Positions 27,473 to 36,084 of a DNA stretch of 64,000 bases are shown piece after piece. This stretch comes from Croceivirga sp. (GTDB lineage Bacteria > Bacteroidota > Bacteroidia > Flavobacteriales > Flavobacteriaceae): positions 21,916 to 85,915 of the forward strand of contig JANQRG010000018.1 in assembly GCA_028284665.1 (NCBI GenBank), in the 5' to 3' direction. The position numbers and the translations under genes are program-made. Numbering within the stretch: position 1 is the stretch's first letter; each line of letters opens with the position of its first letter. The notes under the pieces were generated by a model. The model was given only the letters and a program-made list of their open reading frames with translations. It did not search any database and was not told the DNA's origin.

Positions 27473-28396
27473 ATGAAAGCGAAGAAACTACTTTTTGGAA
27501 TATTAGGTATTGGATTTTTGGCTAGTTCTTGTTATACGGAAGTAGTCCTGGAAGATGAATTTATTGTAGAATCTGCTTTCAATACGGATCTGGCACTCCA
27601 GTCCTACGATCTTTGGTATGTGGACATTAATGCCACCAGGGGGAATGGAGAAATTCCTTTTTTGCAGCAGGCATTCACTATCTCATTTGTTGACGGGATT
27701 GTTTTTGCCAACAACAATATTGTGGGCCTTGGGAAGACCGGGAGTGGCTTTGGGATAGCTGTTGGGGTGTATGATACGTTTAATGGGATAGTGGATATTG
27801 ATCATGATCTCGACGGTTTCTGGGGTTTTGAGGTATACGCTGTGAGTCCTAATGTCCTGGAGTTGTACAACAACCGCACGAATACTTCCTATTTCTTAAA
27901 TGGCTACCAACGCGGAAATTTCGATTATGATCGTTTGTTCTATGAAAATATTGATCTGTTGTTGCAGGAATTTGAAGCCTGGGAAAAAACCTTTACCAGT
28001 GCTGAAGGTGCGGTAAACGAGTTTGATGAAGAGAACTTTCTTTACTTTTTTGGGAATGGCGGAAGGAGTTTTCAATCATCTGTGGACCCGGTGGGGACCT
28101 CTATTGCTAAACTCCAGTGGGATTATCAGGGGAACTATGCCATTTTTGACACAAACGATGAAACGCTCAAAACTTTAACACTGGATTATGACTACATGGG
28201 CAATGATTACTTTGAGCTTTACGTTATTGATGATAGTACCATAGAACTCTATCATGTGGCTAGTGGTACGGTATATGAATTTATGGGAAGAGGATTTTTG
28301 CAGTTTTTGAAAGGAAAAGAAAAAGAAGTCGAAAGGAAAAAACGCATTAAATCAACGAACGCTAAAATGCCGGTATCCCGTAAACGAAAATTGTAA
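27473..28396 (+). CDS. Lipoprotein of unknown function
   Basis: 307 aa from the ATG at 27473, with a lipoprotein signal (MKAKKLLFGILGIGFLASSC, Cys at 20). The rest is beta-rich and acidic, with repeated patterns such as NRTNTSYFLNGYQRG / ASGTVYEFMGRGF (two similar halves, about 40-150 and 165-285), suggesting a duplicated beta-sandwich or lipocalin-like domain. A basic tail (about 285-307) follows. No family recognised. The gene ends at a terminator with a special upstream motif (see 28431). Confidence 0.75.
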   Translation: MKAKKLLFGILGIGFLASSCYTEVVLEDEFIVESAFNTDLALQSYDLWYVDINATRGNGEIPFLQQAFTISFVDGIVFANNNIVGLGKTGSGFGIAVGVYDTFNGIVDIDHDLDGFWGFEVYAVSPNVLELYNNRTNTSYFLNGYQRGNFDYDRLFYENIDLLLQEFEAWEKTFTSAEGAVNEFDEENFLYFFGNGGRSFQSSVDPVGTSIAKLQWDYQGNYAIFDTNDETLKTLTLDYDYMGNDYFELYVIDDSTIELYHVASGTVYEFMGRGFLQFLKGKEKEVERKKRIKSTNAKMPVSRKRKL

Positions 28397-28430
28397 GGAA
28401 ATATAGTGTTCATCGACTATATAAATGTTT

Positions 28431-28492
28431 TTTGGTTGGTTATTTAGTTAGAAATCGCCCTGTAGCGTTCTTGCACGGGGCGATTTTTTTTA
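28431..28492 (+). terminator. Terminator with TTTGGTTGGTTATTTAG leader motif
   Basis: The hairpin AAATCGCCC (28452-28460) pairs with GGGCGATTT (28478-28486), followed by a T8 run. The 17-nt motif TTTGGTTGGTTATTTAG lies just before it (28431-28447). The same 17 nt, again directly before a GCCCTG...CGGGGC hairpin, occurs on the minus strand at 63902-63918. Confidence 0.8.
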
Positions 28493-28514
28493 TGGAATAA
28501 AACAGTTCCCTGAA

Positions 28515-29393
28515 TTACCCGTGGTGGATTTCTCCTTTTTCTTCGTTCTTGATCTTTTTAAGATATGTTGAAGGATTTTCCCCGGTCACTTTCTTAAAGA
28601 CCCTGGTGAAATACGAAAGACTTTCAAATCCGGATTCATAGAAGGTTTCGTTGATGTTTTTCCCCGAAAGCAATAATCGTTTCGCCTGAGTAATTCTATA
28701 TTGATTTAGAAAAGTGGTGAAGGTGGTTCCGGTAACATTTTTAAAATACCTGCAAAAGGCCTCATTCCCCAAATTCAACAAACCGGCAACTTCGGTAACC
28801 GTAATTTTTCGGGTATAGTTCTCACTTACAAAAGCATAGACCGTTTGTAATCGCAATTGCCTACTTTTAAGTTTATCGCTTAAAATAGGGTAGTTATGCA
28901 AGAGTTCATAGTTAGCAGGATCTGTTTCCGACAGGAGTTTCATGATCCGTAATACCTCTAAAAACCGATCAAAGCTATCCATGGCATGTAATTGTTTCAT
29001 GCGCTTACCGATCTCCTCTTTTATTTCCCCGTGAAAGGCGATACCATACTGTGATCTTTTCAATAATGGTGAAACCGCAGAAAGCTCATCAATATGATCC
29101 AGGACATTGGCATCAAAAGAGGGAGCAATATGTAAGACTTCTTTCCGATACTTGCCCTTTATACCATAATCAAAATTTAAATGGGGAATATAGCTGCCAA
29201 TTAATACCAGGTCACTTTGCTGAAACCTGGATATATGTTCCCCAACATGCCGAGTCCCATCTGCACCTTCTATATAGACCAATTCATATTCAGGATGAAA
29301 GTGCCAAAAGAAAAGATCGTTCAACTTAGGGTTATGCAGTAACCGAAATGAACTTTTCTGATCGGATCGGATGTTCTCTAGTTGGACTTTCAT
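28515..29393 (-). CDS. AraC-family transcriptional regulator with N-terminal cupin domain
   Basis: 292 aa. N-terminal cupin-type ligand-binding domain (about 20-110; FWHFHPEYELVYIEGADGTRHVG) and a C-terminal AraC double helix-turn-helix (about 185-285): YTRKITVTEVAGLLNLGNEAFCRYFKNVTGTTF and the second helix set SGKNINETFYESGFESLSYFTRVFKKVTGENPS. It is divergent from the PhyH-type dioxygenase gene and probably controls it, because the intergenic stretch carries a promoter for that gene. Confidence 0.92.
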   Translation of the reverse strand: MKVQLENIRSDQKSSFRLLHNPKLNDLFFWHFHPEYELVYIEGADGTRHVGEHISRFQQSDLVLIGSYIPHLNFDYGIKGKYRKEVLHIAPSFDANVLDHIDELSAVSPLLKRSQYGIAFHGEIKEEIGKRMKQLHAMDSFDRFLEVLRIMKLLSETDPANYELLHNYPILSDKLKSRQLRLQTVYAFVSENYTRKITVTEVAGLLNLGNEAFCRYFKNVTGTTFTTFLNQYRITQAKRLLLSGKNINETFYESGFESLSYFTRVFKKVTGENPSTYLKKIKNEEKGEIHHG

Positions 29394-29470
29394 TTGAATT
29401 AAAATAACTTAAAAAGTGTTTTTTTAGGCATAAAATATCAATATAGTGAAAATATCTATCAAAATACTGC

Positions 29471-29501
29471 TTGAAATCATCTTATGACACTGCTAGTTTT
29501 G
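29471..29501 (+). promoter_or_regulatory. Bacteroidota-type promoter before the PhyH dioxygenase gene
   Basis: TTG at 29471-29473 and TAGTTTTG at 29494-29501 (20 bases between) fit the Bacteroidota sigma-ABfr consensus TTG-N17-23-TAnnTTTG. The start of the PhyH gene is 26 bases further on. The nearby AraC-type regulator gene is divergent, so operator sites should lie upstream. Confidence 0.55.
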
Positions 29502-29526
29502 AACCTGTTAACTAAAAATTAGAGGT

Positions 29527-30498
29527 ATGAAGCAAGACGTAAACTTAGAAATGGCCAATCAGGCTCATGAGGAAATCCCCGGGAATCCTTCAACAGCTAC
29601 AAGCAGCAAGCAAAAGCTAAATGATAGAGCAAATGGAGTCCCACTAAGGGTAATGTCTGAAGAAGACTGGAAGTTTTGGATACACAACGGTTATATCGTT
29701 ATTAAGAACGCGATCTCCAGAGAACAAGCACAAAGGACTGCAGAATTTTTATGGGAATTTGATGAAAAAGATCCTAACGATCCAGAGACCTGGTATGCTC
29801 CACCCAGGGCAGCAATGAAAATGAAAGAGTTAACCGGAACTGGGATGGTAGAGGTCTACAATAATCAACATTTATGGAACAATCGCCAGGAACAGCGGGT
29901 GTATGATGCCTTTGTAGACATTTGGGGCACTGAAAAATTATGGGTTACTATTGATAGGGCTAATCTCAATTTTCCAAATAGGCCAGGTCATGAAAAGAAA
30001 GGATTTATCCATTGGGATTATGATCCGGAAACCCGACCCCAAAATGTACAAGGGGTATTGGCCCTGGCCGATCAAACTGACGAAAACATGGGAGGATTTC
30101 AATGCATCCCCTGGCTGTATCGCAACTATGATACCTGGAAACTAAGCCAACCTGAAGATCGGGACCACTTTCAACCCGACATTACGGGACTGGAGGACAA
30201 AATCGTAAAAGTGCCTTTAGAAGCGGGAGATCTATTGATTTTCAATAGTACGCAACCGCATGGAATACGCCCTAACAAATCCGGAAATAAAGTACGAATA
30301 GCACAGTATATTTCTATGATGCCTGCAGAAGAGGACAATGAAGCGCTTCGCGACTGGCGCGTTCACTCCTGGAAAAATCGAGTAGCTCCGGAAGGCTATG
30401 CTTTTCCCGGAGATCCCAGAAATTGGGAGCGGGATAAATATGATACTGCCAAACTAACAGCATTGGGAGAGCGGCTATTAGGATTAAAAAACTGGTAA
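29527..30498 (+). CDS. Phytanoyl-CoA dioxygenase (PhyH) family protein
   Basis: 323-aa Fe(II)/2-oxoglutarate-dependent dioxygenase. The iron triad is visible: H162 and D164 in FIHWDYDPE, and H245 in QPHGIRPNKSGNKVRIAQY, where R257 would bind 2-oxoglutarate. N-terminal 40 residues are poorly structured and rich in Ser, Asn and Gln. Substrate unknown; PhyH proteins hydroxylate fatty acids, sugars or secondary metabolites. The divergent AraC regulator and the specific promoter suggest regulation by a small molecule. Confidence 0.88.
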   Translation: MKQDVNLEMANQAHEEIPGNPSTATSSKQKLNDRANGVPLRVMSEEDWKFWIHNGYIVIKNAISREQAQRTAEFLWEFDEKDPNDPETWYAPPRAAMKMKELTGTGMVEVYNNQHLWNNRQEQRVYDAFVDIWGTEKLWVTIDRANLNFPNRPGHEKKGFIHWDYDPETRPQNVQGVLALADQTDENMGGFQCIPWLYRNYDTWKLSQPEDRDHFQPDITGLEDKIVKVPLEAGDLLIFNSTQPHGIRPNKSGNKVRIAQYISMMPAEEDNEALRDWRVHSWKNRVAPEGYAFPGDPRNWERDKYDTAKLTALGERLLGLKNW

Positions 30499-30519
30499 GA
30501 TTGGCAAATCTTTAAAAAT

Positions 30520-30545
30520 AGCAGATTTTCTAGTCTGCTTGGGGA
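30520..30545 (+). terminator. Weak hairpin after the PhyH gene
   Basis: AGCAGA (30520-30525) and TCTGCT (30534-30539) pair with an 8-nt loop. It is short and has no T run beyond two bases, so termination here is uncertain. Confidence 0.3.
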
Positions 30546-30552
30546 ATAATGG

Positions 30553-30579
30553 TATTTTTGCCGGCTTCAAAACGAAGCC
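30553..30579 (+). promoter_or_regulatory. Promoter -7 element and leader hairpin of the second SulP gene
   Basis: TATTTTTG at 30553-30560 matches the Bacteroidota -7 box (TAnnTTTG). It is followed at once by GGCTTC-AAAAC-GAAGCC (30563-30579), a perfect 6-bp stem with a 5-nt loop that ends at the base before the ATG at 30580. A hairpin that abuts the start codon could limit ribosome loading. Confidence 0.5.
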
Positions 30580-32109
30580 ATGCGGAAATACCTGAACCTT
30601 TTTGATTTTTCCCAAAAAGTAAACTATAAGAATGAAGTGCTTTCCGGAATTACAGTTGCCCTGGCACTTGTTCCGGAAGCTATTGCCTTTGCATTTATTG
30701 CGGGGCTTTCCCCACTTACAGGCTTGTATGCAGCTTTTGTAATGGGCTTGGTGACTTCCATCCTGGGAGGCCGTCCCGGAATGATATCAGGAGCCACAGG
30801 AGCGGTGGCGATAGTTATTGTTTCCCTGGCCAAAGATCATGGTGTGGAATATGTCTTTGCTACCGTAATTCTGGCAGGAGTATTACAGTTGGTAGCGGGC
30901 TTTCTCCGTTTGGGGAAATTTATGCGATTAGTGCCCCATCCGGTGATTTTTGGGTTTGTGAATGGGTTAGCCATCATCATTTTCATGTCGCAATTGGTGC
31001 AGTTTCAGACTCCTGACGGGGAATGGTTATCCGGGAACGCCTTAGTTGTTTTTGGAGGACTAGTCCTATTAACGATTTTGATCATATGGGGATTACCTAA
31101 ACTTACCAAAGTCGTACCGGGCTCATTGATGGCAATTCTTTTGGTTTTCGGTCTGGTGGCACTTTTTGGATGGGAGACAAGAACCATAGGGGATATCGCT
31201 TCTATTAAAGGAGGTTTTCCTCCCTTCCATATTCCTGAGGTCCCTTTTTCTTTTGAAACCTTGACCATCATATTTCCCTATGCTGCTGTTGTAGCGGGAG
31301 TCGGGTTGATAGAAAGCCTGCTTACGCTCAATATTGTTGATGAAATTACGGAAACCAGGGGGAGAGGAAATAAAGAAGCTGTTGCCCAAGGTGCTGCCAA
31401 TATGATTTCAGGGCTCTTTTCAGGAATGGGTGGATGCGCCATGATTGGTCAGAGTTTGATCAATATCTCCAATGGTGCCAGAGCCCGTTTATCGGGAATT
31501 GTGGCTTCTGTTATGTTGCTATGCTTTATAATGTTTGGTTCTGAATTGATAGAACAAGTGCCGATGGCCGCTTTGACCGGATTGATGATCATGGTAGCGC
31601 TTGGAACTTTTGAATGGGCGAGTCTTCGCACCTTTAAACGCATGCCCAAATCCGATGTGTTGGTCATGGTACTGGTAACCCTGGTCACTGTTTTTTTGCA
31701 TAATCTGGCACTGGCTGTTTTGGTGGGGGTTATCATTTCTGCCCTGGTTTTTGCCTGGGACAACGCTTTAAGGATAAGGGCAAGAAAGAATATTGACGAA
31801 AATGGTGTTAAACACTATGAGATCTACGGCCCGTTGTTTTTTGGTAGCACCACCTTATTTGCTGAAAAATTTGACGTTTTAAATGACCCTAATGAGGTAG
31901 TCATCGATTTTCAGGAGAGCCGGATCGTAGATATGTCTGCCATTGAGGCGGTGAACAAGATTACAGAACGTTACCAAAAAGTAGGCAAACAGGTGCATTT
32001 AAAGCATTTGAGCCGGGACTGCAGAAAACTACTTAAGAATGCAGATGATATCATTGAGGTAAATGTGCTGGAAGACCCTACCTATAAGGTAGTTGTGGAC
32101 AAGATTTAG
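30580..32109 (+). CDS. SulP-family inorganic anion transporter with STAS domain
   Basis: 509 aa. Membrane part 1 to about 400 with the SulP signature region VALALVPEAIAFAFIAGLSPLTGLYAAFV and SGATGAVAIVIVSLA, and a C-terminal STAS domain (about 410-505) with DFQESRIVDMSAIEAVNKI. It transports sulfate, bicarbonate or another anion; the start GLSPLTGLYAAF and the loop MGGCAMIGQSLINISNGARARLSG differ from the carbonic-anhydrase-linked SulP at 311. It has no carbonic anhydrase next to it, so sulfate is equally likely. Confidence 0.92.
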   Translation: MRKYLNLFDFSQKVNYKNEVLSGITVALALVPEAIAFAFIAGLSPLTGLYAAFVMGLVTSILGGRPGMISGATGAVAIVIVSLAKDHGVEYVFATVILAGVLQLVAGFLRLGKFMRLVPHPVIFGFVNGLAIIIFMSQLVQFQTPDGEWLSGNALVVFGGLVLLTILIIWGLPKLTKVVPGSLMAILLVFGLVALFGWETRTIGDIASIKGGFPPFHIPEVPFSFETLTIIFPYAAVVAGVGLIESLLTLNIVDEITETRGRGNKEAVAQGAANMISGLFSGMGGCAMIGQSLINISNGARARLSGIVASVMLLCFIMFGSELIEQVPMAALTGLMIMVALGTFEWASLRTFKRMPKSDVLVMVLVTLVTVFLHNLALAVLVGVIISALVFAWDNALRIRARKNIDENGVKHYEIYGPLFFGSTTLFAEKFDVLNDPNEVVIDFQESRIVDMSAIEAVNKITERYQKVGKQVHLKHLSRDCRKLLKNADDIIEVNVLEDPTYKVVVDKI

Positions 32110-32114
32110 TATTC

Positions 32115-32843
32115 CTATTCCCTAAGACTCCAGACTTCGTAAATAGGTTGTCCCTTACTGCTTAGTCCTGAATGGTGCCAGTCTCCCTCCTTCAGAGCAA
32201 AGTCAAATTCCAATGTAGCCCCAACGCGAGAATCATCTCTGGAAAAGAATTCGATGTTTTCGGTATATTTTCCATCGGTAGCCGTGTAGGTACCACCACC
32301 GGAACCCATAAATTCTTTGGTTTCGGTGTTATAGGCTATCCATTGAAAGCGGGTACCGGAGAGGATCTTCATGGTTTTTCGCGGCCCGGAAGTATCGCGC
32401 TTTCGTAATTCCCCGTTCCGTTTTCTACCGGAAATTAGCCAGGCTCCGGACAACGCACCCATACCATCATCAATGCGTTTCCAGACCATATCTTCCCCTT
32501 TAACGCGAAGTTCATCCGCCGTTAGCGTTATTTCAAAACTGACGCTGGTTCCCACACGTTGCGGGGTCTTGGTGTCAAATTCCACGGTTTCCGTAATTTG
32601 ATTGCCCTGCAGGTCCCAGCTACCACCGTTGGTGTTTACAAAAGCTCCATCTTCCGCAGCATAAAAAGTACTCACCTGATGGGTTTCCGAAAAGATCAGT
32701 ACGTTGCGAAGTTGCTTGCCGTTTTCTACCATACTTGTTTCCCAGGCGCCAATAAGACTTTGCCCAAAGGTACTCATGTAGCATAGGGAACAGATGATAA
32801 GTGCGTAATTTCTCATTTGTTTAGCCGTATTATTTGTTTTCAT
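32115..32843 (-). CDS. Exported protein with two tandem lipocalin-like domains
   Basis: 242 aa. N-terminal signal (cleavage after STFGQ). Two similar halves follow, about 29-125 and 130-240: each begins with L-x-G-A-W, each has a GG(S/T)W-like turn in the middle (NGGSWDLQ; GGGTYTAT), each a T-E-x-x-E-F segment, each an RVG-T/A-x-x-x-F-x-x strand, and each ends near W-K/S-R/L. This looks like an internal duplication of a lipocalin-type barrel. No closer family is recognised. The ATG shares one base with the stop of the NTF2-like gene upstream (TGATG), so they are coupled. Confidence 0.75.
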   Translation of the reverse strand: MKTNNTAKQMRNYALIICSLCYMSTFGQSLIGAWETSMVENGKQLRNVLIFSETHQVSTFYAAEDGAFVNTNGGSWDLQGNQITETVEFDTKTPQRVGTSVSFEITLTADELRVKGEDMVWKRIDDGMGALSGAWLISGRKRNGELRKRDTSGPRKTMKILSGTRFQWIAYNTETKEFMGSGGGTYTATDGKYTENIEFFSRDDSRVGATLEFDFALKEGDWHHSGLSSKGQPIYEVWSLRE

Positions 32844-33220
32844 CAGTACATCGTGTTTGGATTTGCAGCCTGCTTAGGGATTTGTTGAATAGCATCCCAA
32901 TGTTCACAGATCTTGCCTTCAGCATCAAATCTAAAGAAATCCATAGTGACGTACTCATCATCACCCGGCCAGGTTTGATGTGTATGTAAGGCAACCAGGT
33001 TGTCCTGGGCAATGCAACGTACAAATTCAATGGATTTTTTAGGATATTCATGTTGCATGCGTTCAAAATAAGTGATAAAGCCTTCGGGACCATCAGCTAC
33101 ATCGGGGTTGTGTTGTATGTATTCTTTACCCACATACAACTCAACCGCTCTTTTGGGGTTTCCTTCATAGGCCATTTTATAAAAGGCAATGGCGTTATTC
33201 TTGTTCGCTTCCAGATTCAT
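32843..33220 (-). CDS. SnoaL-like/NTF2-fold polyketide-cyclase-type protein
   Basis: 125 aa with the SnoaL-like (NTF2) fold: AIAFYKMAYEGNPKRAVELYVGKEYIQHNPDVADGPEGFITYF, VRCIAQDNLVALHTHQ, FFRFDAEGKICEHWDAIQQIP. Proteins in this family act as small isomerases or cyclases, or bind ligands only. The conserved HN/WD positions that would act in catalysis are present (H in IQHNPD; EHWD). It is translationally coupled to the exported two-domain protein downstream. Confidence 0.87.
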   Translation of the reverse strand: MNLEANKNNAIAFYKMAYEGNPKRAVELYVGKEYIQHNPDVADGPEGFITYFERMQHEYPKKSIEFVRCIAQDNLVALHTHQTWPGDDEYVTMDFFRFDAEGKICEHWDAIQQIPKQAANPNTMY

Positions 33221-33230
33221 AATAAACAGA

Positions 33231-33266
33231 AAATGCTATTATCAAGTTCATAGGATAACAGCATTT
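33231..33266 (-). terminator. Terminator behind the cytochrome c gene
   Basis: On the minus strand the hairpin AAATGCTGTTATC / GATAATAGCATTT (one mismatch, 9-nt loop) follows the cytochrome gene (stop 33289) by about 20 bp, and a T-rich tail TTTTCTGTTT follows. It separates this gene from the NTF2-like/exported pair. Confidence 0.65.
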
Positions 33267-33288
33267 CAAAGATCAGTGTATAAACGTA

Positions 33289-33768
33289 TTATAAGGTACG
33301 TAAGTACTCCGCCAACTCCCTGGCCTGTTCTTCAGTAAGGTTCTGATTGAGCATGATTGCGTTGTTGTATTCCTTTAGCAAGGCCTTGGCAATCGGGTCT
33401 TCCTTAAGCATGCCATCCGGGTTGAGGATCATGTTCATGACCCATTCCGGGCTTCGACGTTCGTACACTCCTTTCATAGCGGGTCCTATCATGCGTTGAT
33501 CCACCATATGGCAGGCCACACAGATAGTATTAAACTGTGCTTCACCGCGGGCAGCCATTTCCGTATCGATCTCCTCCGGGAAGGTCAATTCCGTAATAGG
33601 GCCTATCCCTTTATTGTCCAAATCTACCGGAACACCTTCACTGGCCGCTTCTTTTTTTTCTTCCTTTTTGGTCCGACTTACCTCAAAACCGTCCTTTTTT
33701 TCTTCTTTTTTTCCGCCACAGCTGGCTATAAAAGCACCCAGGGCCACCAGCAGGAGTAGTTTTTTCAT
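33289..33768 (-). CDS. Cytochrome c lipoprotein
   Basis: 159 aa from the ATG at 33768 (an in-frame upstream codon at 33813 would add an unlikely leader). Lipoprotein signal MKKLLLLVALGAFIASC with Cys at 17, a Lys/Glu-rich linker (18-45), then a class I cytochrome c domain with heme motif C-V-A-C-H. A Met in the C-terminal half (MIGPAM, or the later NAIMLNQNL) would be the sixth ligand. A membrane-tethered electron carrier, found in flavobacterial respiratory chains. It sits between the TonB receptor fragment and the small NTF2-like genes. Confidence 0.9.
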   Translation of the reverse strand: MKKLLLLVALGAFIASCGGKKEEKKDGFEVSRTKKEEKKEAASEGVPVDLDNKGIGPITELTFPEEIDTEMAARGEAQFNTICVACHMVDQRMIGPAMKGVYERRSPEWVMNMILNPDGMLKEDPIAKALLKEYNNAIMLNQNLTEEQARELAEYLRTL

Positions 33769-33834
33769 CTGTTGGGAATTGATTCTATTTGTTAGTGCCA
33801 CTAAGATAGGCAATTCTTGACAGGGAAAACTGAA

Positions 33835-36019
33835 TTAGAAGCTTATCGCCAGATTTAGAAAATAGGTGCGTCCAAAGCCATACCAATATTTGGGGGCAAA
33901 GGAAGGGTTATCCCTTAAGCTGTCTTGTTGCAACTGTCCAAAGTTCCCGTTGCGACTCTGTTCAAATCCACCGGTGCGAAAGACCTGGTCAAACACATTG
34001 TTGATGCTTACAAATAGGCTAATGTATTTCCCGTCCAGTAGCCAGGATTTGCCACCAACTACATTTAGCAAATAAAAGTCATCCATTGGGGTTTGGCGAA
34101 GTAAAGCAGCCACGTTTTCCGGAGTGGCTTCGGGAAAGGGCTGCCCTGTATCGGGATTTAGGACAAAACTTGGGGTTCGGGTAATCGTTGAAATACTACT
34201 ATAGCTATCGGCTAAATAATTCACGGTAGCACCCACCCACCAGTAGTCCGGATCGCGATATTCGAGCCCAAGGGCAATGGCGGTTTGTGGTCCCTGGGCA
34301 AGCTTTAGCTCTTTAATAGTAGCGGTTCCCAGATCAAGATTGCCTTCAGGTGCGATCAGGTCTTCTTCTGCCCCGGCAGTATCAAAATTTATCGTTACAT
34401 TGGGGTTACTGGCATAGACATATTTGGCAACGGTTCCAGCCAGGGATACCTTTACCTGAGGAGACGCCTGGTATTCCAACCCCAATTCGATACCCATATG
34501 CAGCTTGTCGAGATCGGTTAGAACCTCCTGTACAAAGTCGGAACCGACCCCGGCGTCCACAAAAAAGAAATTGACATCTGTAGTGTTCCGAAACCGGGTA
34601 TAAAAACCGGTCAGTCTACCTGTGATGTCCGGGTGTCGGAGCAGATAATTAACATCTACAGTGTTAACCGTCTCCGATTGCAGATTGGGCACTATTTCAT
34701 TGTTTTCCCTGGGATTGATGAAGACATTTTGTAGGGTAGGAGCACGCTGAAGTAGTGCTGCTGAAGTAGTGATCCAATGCCTTCCCGTAACCCGGTAGGA
34801 CATCCCTGCCTTTACCCCGTAGTTGGAAAACCGGAGTTGTTCACTTTCTCCAAATGAACTTTCCAAAAATCGTTCGTTTTGATAGCGCCCCACACGCTGA
34901 TAGGACGTACTTGAGACCGTAGCTGAAGCGAAACCACTCCAGGCGCTGCTGGTCATTTTAAGCTGTGCGAAGCTATTCCATTCGGAGGCGTTTATATCGT
35001 AGTTATAGCTAAATTGTGCGCCTTCTGTTTTGTTCAGAACGCCATTAAGATCATTTTGGGTGGCGGAAAAAGGATCCACATCTTCATGGAATTCTGCCCC
35101 AAGCAGATCAACAATTTGGGCGTAATTCATGGAAGTAAGGGAACGATAACTTGCTCCAAAATCAATGACAAGATTGGGAGTAAGGGAGATATTTGCGATA
35201 CTGGTAACTGAGAGTTGAGCATCTTTGATACTATCGTCATATAAGACGTAGGCGGCTTTACCCAGGTTTTCAGGACTGGTGTTGGCGGTATATAACTGCT
35301 CCCAGTTGAGTTGTGGATTTTCTAAAAAGCCATTCCTTGCCAAAGCGGCATTAGTAAAATCTGCGCCTACGGGATTGTTGATGTAAAAACTGGGGAGGTA
35401 TCTAAAATTGGTGGGATCCGGATTTGGCGCATTATAATACCCAAGACGACTACGAGCATGGATTCCGGTTTGGTAGGCCACCCCGGTAGTAAGCTGGAAA
35501 TGATTAGAGGAGTAGTAATGATTGAACATAAAAATGGGCTCAAAAATATCCCGCTCCCTCGCATTTCTGATTCTACCATCTTGTAATCCCCAATGGGGAT
35601 TGTACCTGGCTCCTGCTAATTCAAAAACCTCTTCCGTAAAGGCCGAGGAACGACCCCTTCGATTCTTTGCCAGAATTGCTGTGGCGGCGATCGTGTTTCT
35701 TTGATTGAACTGGTATTCCAGGGCGCCAAAGAACGAATACGCATCATAAAGTGTCCCTGAGATATAGCCTTCCCTGGCCCAGCGTCGGGAAGCGGAAAAG
35801 GTGTAGGCGAGGTTATTTCTGGCTGTTCCAGAGGTATAGGTGGCCATAATCCTACCAGTATAGGTGCGGTTGGAAAAGGAAGAAGACACGCGTACCCCCG
35901 GACGCAGGGATGAAGGTCGCATGGTTATATTCGTATTCCCCAGGATGCCCCCGAAAGTAAATCGGGAGAACTCGAGGGCATTGGAGAATACCTGATTTCG
36001 GATAACGTCATTGAGGCCG
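33835..36019 (-). pseudogene. TonB-dependent receptor, C-terminal part (split by the element)
   Basis: The minus strand encodes a TonB-dependent outer membrane receptor barrel from 36019 to a stop at 33835 (728 codons including the stop). The frame continues a short way into the element and stops at 36058. It begins GLNDVIRNQVFSNALEFSRFTFGG, which is the plug-to-barrel region, and contains RPGVRVSS, NYLLRHPDITGRLTGFYT and the C-terminal aromatic barrel end (FLNLAISF). Its missing N-terminal part is at 53355-53911. Joining the two across the CCCCA core gives an unbroken 2,742-nt frame. As it stands it is unlikely to be expressed, because it has lost signal peptide, TonB box and plug start. Confidence 0.9.
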
Positions 36020-36056
36020 CCCCAGTTCTTAGTATTTACTGCGTTTAAATGAAATC
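36020..36056. other. attL junction of the integrated element
   Basis: CCCCA core at 36020-36024; host receptor sequence lies to the left and element sequence to the right. The element-side half-site TAAATGAAATC (36046-36056) matches, in inverted orientation, GATTTTATTTA at 53324-53334 (10 of 11 bases) at the same distance from the core centre. 53355-53359 holds the second CCCCA copy. This is the pattern of a large serine integrase att site. Confidence 0.8.
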
Positions 36057-36084
36057 TTTATATTTTTACTACAAATAGCTTGGG

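Noticed and set aside
36020..36024. Integration by a tyrosine recombinase at a tRNA gene
   Set aside because: The breakpoint lies inside a receptor gene, the shared core is only five bases, and the nearest recombinase is of the serine type.
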